DNA from: Methylocaldum szegediense
GTDB taxonomy: Bacteria; Pseudomonadota; Gammaproteobacteria; Methylococcales; Methylococcaceae
NCBI RefSeq assembly: GCF_949769195.1
Contig: NZ_OX458333.1
Span: forward strand, 3,878,001 to 3,942,000
Reading direction: 5' to 3'
DNA: 64,000 bases
The notes below the pieces were generated by a model, which saw nothing but the letters and a program-made list of their open reading frames with translations, searched no databases and had not been told where the DNA came from. Positions 35,465 through 44,673 of this stretch are shown here, in pieces (the stretch's first letter is position 1; each line of letters starts with the position of its first letter). The translations under genes were made by a program, and so were the position numbers.

Positions 35465-35653
35465 TGTCCTGCACGGGCCGGTCGAACGAGGTTATGGCGA
35501 TCGTGAGTCGACAGAGGGTCATGCTACTATCGTCTCGATCTCCGGAAACCCCAGTTGTGGGACATCGCTCTCGGCATTCCGGCCTTGAAAATCGGCAGGA
35601 CTCCGCAACGAGCGGTCGGTCCTGCTCCATTCGATCGACAAATGGGGAATTGC

Positions 35654-36052
35654 ATGAAACGAACGGTAGTCTTTGTCTTCTTGTTGTGGATTCTAGGGTT
35701 TGGCGCCGTAAGTTCGGCTGAGGTTGCGTCGCCGGGCTCGGGGCGCATACATCACGTCGTGATCGTTTGGCTCAAGGATCATGGCAGTTCGGAGGCGCGC
35801 CAGCAGTACATCGAAGCGACCCGATCGCTAGCCAAACTGCCGATGGTGTCGAGCTATCGCGTGGGAACCCCGCTGCCTGGCAAGCGAGACGTTGTCGATA
35901 GTTCGTACGACGTGGCTATCGTGGCGACGTTCGAGAAAGCTAAGGCGCTGGACGAATATTCGCGGCATCCGGACCACGATAAGGTGATCCACGAGAAGCT
36001 GAAGGACTTGGTGGACAGAGTCGTCGTATACGATTTCCTCGAAGCCCAATGA
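35654..36052 (+). CDS. Exported Dabb-domain (stress responsive A/B barrel) protein
   Basis: 132 residues from the ATG at 35654. Signal peptide MKRTVVFVFLLWILGFGAVS, cut near SSA. The Dabb ferredoxin-like domain is seen in IHHVVIVWLKDHGS, YRVGTPLPGKRDVVDSSYDV, ATFEKAKALDEYSRHPDHDK and RVVVYDF. Dabb proteins form dimers and some are haem- or polyketide-related enzymes, but most are unassigned. Alone between sdmA and a membrane-protein gene. Confidence 0.8.
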   Translation: MKRTVVFVFLLWILGFGAVSSAEVASPGSGRIHHVVIVWLKDHGSSEARQQYIEATRSLAKLPMVSSYRVGTPLPGKRDVVDSSYDVAIVATFEKAKALDEYSRHPDHDKVIHEKLKDLVDRVVVYDFLEAQ

Positions 36053-36339
36053 GGTTTCTCCCGTTGTCCGGCCGCTTGTATTCTTCGACATCGATCGGCT
36101 TGCGAAAACAGCGTCACGAGTCGAGCCCGCTGGAGATTTCTGCGATCAAGCGCGATTGAGGTTGAAGCGCGTCGTCGGATCCGGATGGTCGCCGTCATAC
36201 TTGAAAGGCGTGATATCGGCGGGTGATCGCCGACCGCGGTGGCCGTTGTGACAGGGTTCGAAGCGGCTGGTAATGCCTTACTCCGAGATCACGCCTTCAC
36301 GGAAAGGAATAATGTAGATTCGGTGTTCGGGGCCGGACT

Positions 36340-36858
36340 ATGTCTACCATCGTTTCACACGCGGCGGTTCCTATCGCGCTGAGCGCCTGTTTTCCGGAAG
36401 GTATCCTTTCGCGGGAAGCTGTTCTATGCGGTGTCGTCTGCTCGATGATTCCGGATCTGGACGTGATCGGTTTTGCATTCGGGGTGCGTTACGACGATCC
36501 CTGGGGGCACCGCGGCATGACGCATTCGATTTTTTTCGCCGTTTGTCTCGGAGCGTTGCTGACGGCGGTTTTGCCGTATACCGGCAAATCATGGCCGCTG
36601 TTTCTGTTCTTGTTTCTTTCGACCGCATCCCATCCCCTGATCGATGCGCTCACCGATGGTGGCCTGGGTGTCGCGCTTTTCGCGCCGTTTTCGAAGAGGC
36701 GTTACTTTTTCGCCTGGCGGCCTCTTGCCGTGCCGCCCATAGGCATCCTCGCGTTCTTTTCGGCGTACGGGTGGCATGTGCTGAAAAGTGAGATGCGATG
36801 GATTTGGCTCCCCTGCGGTCTCGTATTCGGTATCGCGCACGCTCTCAGGGAGCTTTGA
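36340..36858 (+). CDS. YdjM-like membrane-bound metal-dependent hydrolase
   Basis: 172 residues, about four membrane helices. The family's metal-ligand motifs are present: TIVSHAAVP (His), SMIPDLDVIGF (Asp pair), HRGMTHSIFF (His-Arg-x-x-x-His) and STASHPLIDALTDGG (His, Asp). The family (LexA-binding inner-membrane-associated putative hydrolase, PF04307) has no settled substrate. Its 3' end converges on the YihY-type gene. Confidence 0.85.
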   Translation: MSTIVSHAAVPIALSACFPEGILSREAVLCGVVCSMIPDLDVIGFAFGVRYDDPWGHRGMTHSIFFAVCLGALLTAVLPYTGKSWPLFLFLFLSTASHPLIDALTDGGLGVALFAPFSKRRYFFAWRPLAVPPIGILAFFSAYGWHVLKSEMRWIWLPCGLVFGIAHALREL

Positions 36859-36909
36859 TGAGTTGGTGGCGGAATGTATCGGCTGGGGCCCAATAGACCG
36901 AAAGGAAAC

Positions 36910-38244
36910 TCAGGAATCGACCAAATCCTTTAGAGACACACCCTCGGTTGCCTGCAGGGTGCACGCGTGGAGCTTCTCCAATAGATGATCGACGGCGGAT
37001 ATCGAGAGGGTCTTTGGGTCGATCGGCAGCGACTCGGCAGGCGAGGTTCGTATCGCTTCCAGAATCTCGGACAGCGCAATGGTCGACGGATCCCGGGCCG
37101 GAATCAATGCCGACGGTTCTTCCGTCGCGGCCAGAATTAAATTCCGTTTTTTCAGCGTGTCGACGACGTTTTCGATCACGAGTTCGGGAAGAGCGAGTCT
37201 CTGGCTCAGAGTATCGATTGTCCAGAGAGGATTCCCCATGCGGAAATGTTTCGCGATCAAGTACATGATGAGGAAACCGAGACGATCGAACAGTTGAGGA
37301 CTGAGTTTGATGTCTCGGTGGGGCAGATAGATGTAGTGCGGATGCTGGTGATAGTACGAAATCTGAGCGCCGATCAGCAGTATCAGCCAGCTCACATAGA
37401 GCCAGATCATGAACACGATCAGAATCGCGAAGCCCGAGTAGATGGCGGCATAGCGGGTCGAATTCACCACGAATTCGGCGAACAGCCATCCCGCGGCTCG
37501 CCAACTGATGCCTGCCACGATTCCGCCGACCAAGGCCGACCGGAAATTCACGTGCGTATTCGGGATAAAGCGATAGGCGAAGGTGAAAGCACCGATGATG
37601 AGCAGGTACGGCAGGATCAATCCCACAAGGTAATACAAGGTCCCGAACGGTTGCCGACGGATGATCATCTGCGCGATTTCGGTGTTGGCCATGGACGCGA
37701 TAAGGCCGAGCGCGGAAAAAACCAATACCGGTCCCACGAGAAGAGCGCTCAGATAGTCGCTGAAGCGTCTTTGAAAGCTACGCAATCGCGTGACCCGCCA
37801 CACATAATTGAACGATTCCTCGATTTTTTGCAGCAGGGAAAGAACCGTGTAAAACAACATCGCGAGGCCGACGAAACCCAATACCCCGACTCGGATGTTG
37901 CTGACGAATTCGATGATGCGGTTAACGATCTCTGCACCTTGCTCTCCTAACGGCGCCACTAGTTCCAACAAGATCGGCTCCATTTGATTGTGCACGCCGA
38001 ATGCGGTGAGCACGGAAAAGCTGACCGCAAGAAGCGGGGCCAAGGACAGCAGCGTCGTGTAGACGAGACTCATGGCGCGGTAGTCCAGAGTGCCTTCCTG
38101 AATGTCGCCGATCAGCCTTTTGATTAAAGCTTTTACATAGTCGAACCGGTTTCGCAGCGAGGCCGCATCAATCGATCTCCAAGGCCTGTTTTTCATCGCA
38201 TTCGATCCGGAGACTCTTGACCCCAAAAGGTATCGATATCTCAT
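36910..38244 (-). CDS. YihY/virulence factor BrkB family membrane protein
   Basis: 444 residues (428 if the ATG at 38196 is used). About six membrane helices (for example MSLVYTTLLSLAPLLAVSFS, GFVGLAMLFYTVLSLLQKIE, IYSGFAILIVFMIWLYVSWL) of the YihY/BrkB fold, then a long cytoplasmic tail (residues about 310-440) with a winged-helix-like portion (WTIDTLSQRLALPELVIENV). The tail is typical of the gammaproteobacterial UPF0761 subfamily. Function uncertain; not an RNase despite old annotation. Confidence 0.88.
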   Translation of the reverse strand: MRYRYLLGSRVSGSNAMKNRPWRSIDAASLRNRFDYVKALIKRLIGDIQEGTLDYRAMSLVYTTLLSLAPLLAVSFSVLTAFGVHNQMEPILLELVAPLGEQGAEIVNRIIEFVSNIRVGVLGFVGLAMLFYTVLSLLQKIEESFNYVWRVTRLRSFQRRFSDYLSALLVGPVLVFSALGLIASMANTEIAQMIIRRQPFGTLYYLVGLILPYLLIIGAFTFAYRFIPNTHVNFRSALVGGIVAGISWRAAGWLFAEFVVNSTRYAAIYSGFAILIVFMIWLYVSWLILLIGAQISYYHQHPHYIYLPHRDIKLSPQLFDRLGFLIMYLIAKHFRMGNPLWTIDTLSQRLALPELVIENVVDTLKKRNLILAATEEPSALIPARDPSTIALSEILEAIRTSPAESLPIDPKTLSISAVDHLLEKLHACTLQATEGVSLKDLVDS

Positions 38245-38492
38245 TACGGGGGTTCACTGAACTGCAGGGGCAATCAGATATTTCGACTCCACGGAACCGG
38301 GAATGTGCATCGGGCGCCGGTAACTTATTCGGCGAGGCTATAGTTCGGCGTCGTGCGTAGGCTGTCTGTCGCGGTCTTGTCAGTATTTGCCAGCATTCCC
38401 GAAATTAACTGCTATCTTGAATGTGGCGTGCGAACGACATTGTGTATGTTCAATCGCAATTCATTTGTCAATAAATCGAAAAAGGAAATGAA

Positions 38493-39146
38493 ATGTTAAG
38501 AAAGCCGTCGTTGATTGTTGCTTCGCTAACTGTGGGAATGATGGTTTCAGCTACCGTTTCCGCCGATATCGTCATCACAAAAGGGAATGGATTGACTCAA
38601 ACGCTAGTCGAGTCTTCGATTCATTACGAGGATTTCGGCAACGACGATATCGACTGGCCGGCGATATTATCCAATTACGAGGGAGACACCCAGCTCGGGC
38701 AGGTTGTCATCGCGTTGAATAAACAAAAATCACAGGTGACATGCTCGGTGCTGGGCAAGGGATACGATCTGCACGTCGTTCGTGATTCAAGAGGAAACCC
38801 GATCATGCTTCCGAACGGCCTACCCCTGATAGCACCTGCGCATCTTCGACACGTCGTTACCTGTACTGATCCATCGGATCCTTTGAAGCTGTCGCGGCTG
38901 AACACGGATGGCGATACGCCGGAGAGTTTCTCGCCATACTCCCGGGAGTCTTATCCCTGTAAATGGGCGGTCACGGAAATCATGTATGTTAAGGCGCCAC
39001 GGCTACGCGTAGGACCTATTGACGTTCCCGGAAATACCGGAATGTTCGCGAAGGTTACCGGCGGTACTATTAAAGCCAAGGGCGTAATCGATGTATGTAC
39101 CGGCCAAAATGTATTTACCAGTATCAGCGGAAAACTCTTGGAGTGA
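38493..39146 (+). CDS. Secreted protein of unknown function with four cysteines
   Basis: 217 residues; AAGGAA ribosome site six bases before the ATG. Signal peptide MLRKPSLIVASLTVGMMVSA, cut near VSA. The mature part has exactly four Cys (VTCSVLG, VVTCTDP, SYPCKWAV, VIDVCTGQ), which suggests two disulfides, and is beta-rich at the end (FAKVTGGTIKAKGVIDVCTG). No family recognised. Alone between yihY (divergent) and the flagellar block; possibly an acquired or surface-exposed protein. Confidence 0.75.
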   Translation: MLRKPSLIVASLTVGMMVSATVSADIVITKGNGLTQTLVESSIHYEDFGNDDIDWPAILSNYEGDTQLGQVVIALNKQKSQVTCSVLGKGYDLHVVRDSRGNPIMLPNGLPLIAPAHLRHVVTCTDPSDPLKLSRLNTDGDTPESFSPYSRESYPCKWAVTEIMYVKAPRLRVGPIDVPGNTGMFAKVTGGTIKAKGVIDVCTGQNVFTSISGKLLE

Positions 39147-39790
39147 GGTCGGCCGCTATCGTCGATCGCGATTCCATGGAGTTCAAGGAATCGGCTAAGC
39201 CCGTTGTCCCGGATGATATCGATTCCTTTCCCCATTTACTTTTTCGGTGTCGGCATGCACAAAACTGGCAACCGACGTTTTTAAGAGCCTATAAAGGCTG
39301 TTTGGCCCGAGCTTGTCGATGCCTCAATCGGAGCTTTTACATGGAAGCTCCGATTGGGCTTCCATTTCAGGGAAGCAGTCTGTGCAACTCAATCGATCTA
39401 GCGGGCCTGACTAACTCAATCATGCCAGACATTCCCTGCGCGGAACCGTGAGCGGCGCCCCGTGCCCCATTAGGCCTCGCTACACGACGTTATCTCGCTT
39501 TCCGCGTGAGTCCGGTGCAATCCATGCCTAGCCTGCTCGCGTTCCGCTTCGACTTGCGGACGTGTTCCAAGGGACTTATTCAGAGCTTCCTTGTGCGACG
39601 CGCTTAATTCCCCAGTTCGCCGATGACCGGTGGGCGCATTTTCCGAGCGTCCAAATTTTGGCGCGCCGTCGGGTTCCGTTTTGCGCCAACGTGACGAAAA
39701 CCGTTCATGACAGGCTAACGCTCTGATGCTGTTAGATTTTTTTCTAGGCATCATTGTTGCTGTAAGCGGCAAAAAAGTCGGAAGAATGCG
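39147..39790. other. Leader region of the flagellar block
   Basis: About 640 bases. No gene was recognised; the minus-strand frame over 39470-40102 overlaps fliL antisense and has no features. No sigma-54 (TGGCAC-N5-TTGC) or sigma-28 promoter was found by eye. The notable element is the inverted repeat at 39325-39356. The fliL promoter must lie here. Confidence 0.5.
39325..39356. repeat. Perfect 12-bp inverted repeat upstream of fliL
   Basis: Arms CAATCGGAGCTT and AAGCTCCGATTG with an 8-base loop. No T tract follows, so it is either a weak terminator of the secreted-protein gene or a protein-binding palindrome in the flagellar leader. Confidence 0.7.
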
Positions 39791-40291
39791 ATGGCGCAGC
39801 AGAACAAGCTGGATTTGAGCGAAGAACAGAAGAAGTCTTCCAAGAGCGTCGTTTTCATCGTTTTGGGAACCGTGTCGGGAACGCTCGTCGCCGTGTTTGC
39901 GGCGCTTTATTTGCTGGGGATCGTTCCCCCGCAGCATAGGCCGGTGGGTGACGCGGAGGCGCGTGAGCTGCCAATGATTTATTTCACGATGGAACCGGCG
40001 TTTGTGGTTAATTTCAAGAGCAACCCGGATGCGCGTCTGCTCCAGCTTGGACTGAGCGTGGCATCGAGAAATCAAGCGGTGATCGATACAGTCAAGAAGC
40101 ACTCGCCGATGATTCGCAACAACGTGCTTCTGTTGTTGAGCGCTGAGGAGCCTGCCGCTCTCAGGACGGCCGAGGGCAAGGAAGCGCTGAGGGCAGAGTT
40201 ACTCAAGGCAATCAACGGGGTCGTGCTCAAACAAACGGGTTACAAGCAAGGTGCCGAAGAGGTGTATTTCACCGCTTTCATCATGCAATAG
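39791..40291 (+). CDS. fliL: Flagellar basal body-associated protein FliL
   Basis: 166 residues. Short cytoplasmic start, one membrane helix (VVFIVLGTVSGTLVAVFAAL), then the periplasmic FliL domain (YFTMEPAFVVNFKSNPDARL; RNNVLLLLSAEEPAALRTAE). Stabilises the stator around the rod. Followed after two bases by fliM; it opens the operon here, with no fliK or fliJ upstream. Confidence 0.92.
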   Translation: MAQQNKLDLSEEQKKSSKSVVFIVLGTVSGTLVAVFAALYLLGIVPPQHRPVGDAEARELPMIYFTMEPAFVVNFKSNPDARLLQLGLSVASRNQAVIDTVKKHSPMIRNNVLLLLSAEEPAALRTAEGKEALRAELLKAINGVVLKQTGYKQGAEEVYFTAFIMQ

Positions 40292-40293
40292 CC

Positions 40294-41343
40294 ATGGCCG
40301 TTCACGATCTTTTGACCCAGGAAGAAATCGACGCCCTGCTGCACGGCGTCGACGAAGGTGATATCGAAACCGAGTCGGATATCGATTTTCGAAGCGACGA
40401 GGTGCGACCCTACGACTTCACCAGTCAGGATCGCATCGTGCGCGGGCGGATGCCCACGCTGGAGATGATCAACGACCGCTTCGTTCGGCATTTCCGTATC
40501 AGTCTGTTTAACTTCCTCAGACGCTCCGCGGAGATTTCGGTACTCGGCGTTCAAGTTCTGAAGTTCTCGGAATACGTGCACAGCTTGCTGGTTCCGACCA
40601 ATCTCAACGTCATCCGGCTCAACCCGCTGCGCGGGCGGGGGCTGATGGTCATGGAGCCGACCCTGGTGTTCACTGTCGTGGACAATTTTTTCGGCGGCAG
40701 CGGCCTTTTCCACAACAAGGTCGAGGGACGCGAGTTCACTCCGACCGAAATGCGGATCATTCAGATGCTGCTCGATTTGATCTTCAAGGATATGAAAGAA
40801 GCGTGGGCTCCGGTCATGCCGATCGAGTTCGAATATCTGGGTTCGGAAGTGAATCCTCAGTTCGCCAACATCGTAAGTCCCGCTGAGGTCGTCGTAGTCT
40901 CCTCCATTCATATCGAACTGGAAGGCGGAGGAGGCGATCTGCACGTCACACTGCCGTACTCCATGATCGAGCCGATACGGGAGCTTTTGGACGCCGGGAT
41001 CCAGGGGGACAGAAGCGAAGATTTGGATGGCCGTTGGCGTACCGCGCTGCAAGCGGAAATTCTGGATGCCGAAGTCGAACTGCACAGCACTCTGGTGGAA
41101 AAAACCGTGTCTTTGGATGCCATGCTGCGGTTGAAAGCCGGCGACGTGATTCCGATCGAGATGCCGGAAACCGTCACGGTCTTCGTCGACGATGTCCCCG
41201 TGTTCCGCGGGAAGGTCGGGATCTCGAGGGGCAGTTACGCAGTGGAAATCTTGGAGAAGATCAGGCGTACCAGCAGCGACAAAGAACGCTTAATCGGGGA
41301 ACGCTTGATCGGGGTATTGAAAAGGGGAGTTGAACGAGTATGA
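40294..41343 (+). CDS. fliM: Flagellar motor switch protein FliM
   Basis: 349 residues. The N-terminal CheY-P-binding peptide is present (LTQEEIDALLHGV), followed by the central CheC-like domain (RGRMPTLEMINDRFVRHFRI, GGSGLFHNKVEGREFTPTEM) and a C-terminal SpoA domain (residues about 255-330). C-ring component. Overlaps fliN by four bases. Confidence 0.96.
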   Translation: MAVHDLLTQEEIDALLHGVDEGDIETESDIDFRSDEVRPYDFTSQDRIVRGRMPTLEMINDRFVRHFRISLFNFLRRSAEISVLGVQVLKFSEYVHSLLVPTNLNVIRLNPLRGRGLMVMEPTLVFTVVDNFFGGSGLFHNKVEGREFTPTEMRIIQMLLDLIFKDMKEAWAPVMPIEFEYLGSEVNPQFANIVSPAEVVVVSSIHIELEGGGGDLHVTLPYSMIEPIRELLDAGIQGDRSEDLDGRWRTALQAEILDAEVELHSTLVEKTVSLDAMLRLKAGDVIPIEMPETVTVFVDDVPVFRGKVGISRGSYAVEILEKIRRTSSDKERLIGERLIGVLKRGVERV

Positions 41344-41816
41344 GCGACGAACAGGAAGAACCGACGGAAAGGGTCGGCGGCACGGGCAAACCGAAAGGTT
41401 TCGCCGACGATTGGGCAGCGGCGCTATCGGAGCAGCGAGAGGCTGCCAAAAAAATGGCTCAGCCTCCCCGTCAATCGGCGCCTTCAGCGGCGGAGCCTGC
41501 GACCTTCGAAGAGCTCGGGAAGTCGCAGCCGGCAGCCGGTACGGCAAGATCCGAAGACATCAATCTGGACGTGCTGTTGGACGTCCCGGTGACGATTGCG
41601 ATGGAAATCGGCCGGGCCAAGATCAATATCCGCAATTTGCTGCAACTGACGCAGGGCTCGGTGGTTGAATTGGACCGTTTGGCGGGCGAACCCATGGACG
41701 TGCTGGTGAACGGTACACTGATCGCCCACGGTGAGGTGGTGGTGGTCAACGACAAGTTCGGCATCCGCCTGACCGATGTCATCAGCCCCTCGGAACGGGT
41801 GAGAAAGCTGAAATGA
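41340..41816 (+). CDS. fliN: Flagellar motor switch protein FliN
   Basis: 158 residues. Variable, charged first 70 residues, then the SpoA domain LLDVPVTIAMEIGRAKINIR, GSVVELDRLAGEPMDVLVNG, ARGEV-type tail VVVVNDKFGIRLTDVISPSE. The C-ring partner of FliM. Overlaps fliM and fliO by four bases each. Confidence 0.96.
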   Translation: MSDEQEEPTERVGGTGKPKGFADDWAAALSEQREAAKKMAQPPRQSAPSAAEPATFEELGKSQPAAGTARSEDINLDVLLDVPVTIAMEIGRAKINIRNLLQLTQGSVVELDRLAGEPMDVLVNGTLIAHGEVVVVNDKFGIRLTDVISPSERVRKLK

Positions 41817-42232
41817 AGAGGGGGTTCCCGATCTGGGCATCGCTGCTGATATCGCCGGTTCTGCTGGCCGATTCCGTGCCGGCTTTGCCCGAGACCTTAC
41901 CTGCGATGGGTATGACGAAGAGTTTGGGCGGATTGCTGGCGGTCTTGACGCTGATTCTTGCCTTGGCCTGGCTGCTGCGGCGTTTCGGCACGTTCTCCCG
42001 GCTTGCGCCCGGGCGTTTCCGTGTGTTGGCGGCGGTGTCGCTGGGTTCGCGGGAACGGGTCGTGCTGTTGCAGGCTGGGGGAAAGCAATTGGTGCTGGGC
42101 GTGGCGCCGGGGCGGGTCGAGACCTTATGCGTTCTGGAAGATTCTGAAATGATCCCGGTCGAGGGCGGCGCGCCAGCAGCCGAGGTCTCGTTCGTGGAGC
42201 GTCTGCAAGAACTGACGGGGCGACGGCCATGA
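41813..42232 (+). CDS. fliO: Flagellar biosynthesis protein FliO
   Basis: 139 residues. Signal-like N-terminus, one membrane helix ([20 protein letters not shown]), then the short FliO cytoplasmic domain ([34 protein letters not shown]). Assists assembly of the FliPQR gate. Overlaps fliN and fliP by four bases. Confidence 0.9.
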   Translation: MKRGFPIWASLLISPVLLADSVPALPETLPAMGMTKSLGGLLAVLTLILALAWLLRRFGTFSRLAPGRFRVLAAVSLGSRERVVLLQAGGKQLVLGVAPGRVETLCVLEDSEMIPVEGGAPAAEVSFVERLQELTGRRP

Positions 42233-42996
42233 ATCGCCGATTGCGCATCTCCTTGACGACTCTCGGGATGATTTCGGCCCTGTTGGCGTTGTCGACTCTC
42301 CCGGCGCAAGCCGCTCCCGGCATCGAGGCGTTTACGGTGGCCACTAACGGCCAGGGCGGCCAGACCTATACGGTCACCATACAGGTCCTCGCGCTGATGA
42401 CAGCGCTGACCGTGCTGCCTGCGTTGCTGCTCAGCATGACCTCGTTCACCCGGATCATGATCGTTCTGGCCATCCTACGCCAGGCGCTGGGTGCCGGGCA
42501 AACGCCCAACAATCAGGTCTTGCTCGGCATTTCGTTGTTTTTGACCCTGTTTACCATGCTGCCGGTGTTCGAGCAGGTGAATGAGCAGGCTCTGCAACCT
42601 TATCTGAAGGAACAACTCGCGCCGGGCGCGGCTTTGGAGCGCGCCGCGGTGCCGTTCCGCGAGTTCATGCTCAGGCAGACGCGGGAGTCCGATTTGGAAC
42701 TGTTCGCGCGCATTTCAGGGAAGGAGGAGATTTCGAGCCCTGAGGAAACCCCGTTTTCGCTGCTGGTGCCGGCTTTCATGACCAGCGAGCTGAAAACGGC
42801 CTTTCAAATGGGATTTCTCTTGTTCCTGCCGTTCCTCATCATCGACCTGGTAGTGGCCGCCATTCTGATGTCCATGGGCATGATGATGCTTTCCCCCATG
42901 ATCATTTCCCTGCCTTTCAAGCTGTTGCTGTTCGTCCTGGTAGATGGCTGGGCACTGGTGGTCGAGACTTTGGCGGCCAGTTTTTTCGTCGAATAG
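42229..42996 (+). CDS. fliP: Flagellar export gate protein FliP
   Basis: 255 residues. Cleavable signal (ending AQA) and four membrane helices. Family signatures: [40 protein letters not shown] and the [20 protein letters not shown] helix pair. Forms the core of the type III export gate with FliQ and FliR. Here it is not directly followed by fliQ: about 620 bases of hairpin-rich sequence intervene. Confidence 0.96.
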   Translation: MNRRLRISLTTLGMISALLALSTLPAQAAPGIEAFTVATNGQGGQTYTVTIQVLALMTALTVLPALLLSMTSFTRIMIVLAILRQALGAGQTPNNQVLLGISLFLTLFTMLPVFEQVNEQALQPYLKEQLAPGAALERAAVPFREFMLRQTRESDLELFARISGKEEISSPEETPFSLLVPAFMTSELKTAFQMGFLLFLPFLIIDLVVAAILMSMGMMMLSPMIISLPFKLLLFVLVDGWALVVETLAASFFVE

Positions 42997-43614
42997 GACT
43001 GTATAAGCAGGTATTTGAGTATTTTCTAAAGATGTACGGCATTCCGGAATCGTCCCGTATGGCGCGCCCGAGCATCGTCGGCTGGAGCCGGAACTGCCCG
43101 AAGGGGCACGCGAGGGATCGCGTGCGGCGACAGAGGTACAGGGACGTGCCTTCTGTCGCCCCCGGCGTAAGCCGGCGACGCGCAGGATCAGCGCGCCATC
43201 CGGGTGCCCGCCGATTCGCACCCTCCTTGGCGCGAACCCTTCGGGCGCACTCCGTGCGTCCAAATCGGCTCCCGGCCGATTTGTCTTTTGGTTACTTTTC
43301 TTTGGGCACGCAAAGACAAACTCGCCGGGAGCGACCATTCCGCTGGGAGCAGAATGGGACGAACAAGGTTCGCCCGAAGGGCAAACCCCAGGGATGGGGT
43401 TTGCAGAAGTAACTCGCCCGCGGGGCGAGACCCGCTTCGAACTTACTTGCTGCCGGAGGCAGCTTCCTTATTTTCGAGCGTACAGCAACGATGAAAACCC
43501 TCCAGGGAGAGGTCTCGAGATTACCCGTTACTTTGCCAAGGACTGGCGACGTGTTGATGCCCCTCTAACCCTGCCACGGGTAACAATAGGATTTGACTTC
43601 ATTACGAGCCGTAC
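42997..43614. repeat. Hairpin-rich insertion between fliP and fliQ
   Basis: No gene. At least six stems are visible: GGCGACAGA/TCTGTCGCC (about 43124-43163), GCCGGC pairs near 43165-43180, AAATCGGC/GCCGATTT (about 43260-43281), TTCGCCC/GGGCAA around 43370, AAACCCC/GGGGTTT around 43384-43402 and CTCGCCC/GGGCGAG around 43413-43430, plus the proteobacterial-type TTTTGGTTACTTTTCTTTGG sequence near 43293. This is an extragenic palindrome cluster that moved into the operon. No transposase frame was seen. Confidence 0.7.
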
Positions 43615-43884
43615 ATGACACCCGAAACCATTGCCGCCTTGGGCCAGCAAGCCATGACCGTTACCCTCCAGATCAGTGCGCCCATGTTGCTGGCGACGCT
43701 CGCCGTGGGTTTGTGCATAGCCTTGTTTCAGGCGGCCACCCAGATCAACGAAATGACGCTTACCTTTGTGCCCAAGCTCATCGCCATCGCCATCGTGCTG
43801 ATGCTGTCCGGGCCATGGATGCTGCAAATTCTGATCGATTACACGCGGTCGCTAATTCGCAGCATACCCAGTCTCATAGGTTGA
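43615..43884 (+). CDS. fliQ: Flagellar export gate protein FliQ
   Basis: 89 residues, the standard length, two membrane helices (VTLQISAPMLLATLAVGLCI, PKLIAIAIVLMLSGPWMLQI) with FQAATQINEMTLTFVPK between, the family signature. Weak ribosome site. Next gene fliR starts one base after its stop. Confidence 0.96.
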   Translation: MTPETIAALGQQAMTVTLQISAPMLLATLAVGLCIALFQAATQINEMTLTFVPKLIAIAIVLMLSGPWMLQILIDYTRSLIRSIPSLIG

Positions 43885-43885
43885 G

Positions 43886-44662
43886 ATGCCGTTGCAGTTC
43901 AGCGAAAGCTATCTTCTCGCGCTGCTTGCCGGTGTGGCCTGGCCTTTCTTCCGCGTGAGCGCGTTGTTTCTTTCGATCCCGATTTTTACCGGCCATATGG
44001 TCCCGATGCGGGTCCGCGTCATGCTGGCGGTTTCCGTCACCTGGCTGATTTCACCGACCCTGCCGGCCATGCCCAACGTGGCCCTGTTCAGTCTGTCGGG
44101 GTTTTGGATCGCCGTTCAGCAATTCTTGATCGGCCTCGCGATCGGCTTGGTTTTGCACCTGGTATTTGAGGCCATCGTTTTCGGCGGACAAAGCGTCGCC
44201 TATAGTATGGGGCTCGGTTTTGCGTCCCTGGTCGATCCACGGACCGGCGTGCAGGTTCCAGTCATCGCCCAGTTTTACCAGATCCTCTCGACGCTGCTGT
44301 TCCTAACCATGGACGGACACCTGGTGGTCATTCGGCTTCTGGTCGAAAGTTTTTACGCGCTGCCGGTGGGGTTCGCCGGTTTGAGCGCCGAAGGAATGAG
44401 GCAATTGGCGCTGTGGGCGAGCCGCTTATTCGCGGCCGGTGTCCTGCTCTCGCTGCCCCTGGTGACGGCTTTGCTGCTAGTCAATCTAGGATTCGGCGTG
44501 GCCAGTCGCGCGGCGCCCCAACTCAATATCTTCTCGGTCGGATTTCCGGTCAGCTTGGGATTGGGGCTGTTTCTGATCGGTATCAGCGTGCCGGACGTAC
44601 TCAGCCTTTTTTCCGGTTTTCTCGATGAGGGATATCGGCTGATGACGGCGGTATTGCAGTAG
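43886..44662 (+). CDS. fliR: Flagellar export gate protein FliR
   Basis: 258 residues, about six membrane helices (SESYLLALLAGVAWPFFRVS, FLIGLAIGLVLHLVFEAIVF, GVLLSLPLVTALLLVNLGFG). Signatures: RVSALFLSIPIFTGHMVPMR, GLGFASLVDPRTG and FSVGFPVSLGLGLFLIG. Caps the FliPQ gate spiral. Followed by flhB after 11 bases with AGGGGAGG as its ribosome site. Confidence 0.96.
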   Translation: MPLQFSESYLLALLAGVAWPFFRVSALFLSIPIFTGHMVPMRVRVMLAVSVTWLISPTLPAMPNVALFSLSGFWIAVQQFLIGLAIGLVLHLVFEAIVFGGQSVAYSMGLGFASLVDPRTGVQVPVIAQFYQILSTLLFLTMDGHLVVIRLLVESFYALPVGFAGLSAEGMRQLALWASRLFAAGVLLSLPLVTALLLVNLGFGVASRAAPQLNIFSVGFPVSLGLGLFLIGISVPDVLSLFSGFLDEGYRLMTAVLQ

Positions 44663-44673
44663 CAGGGGAGGTC

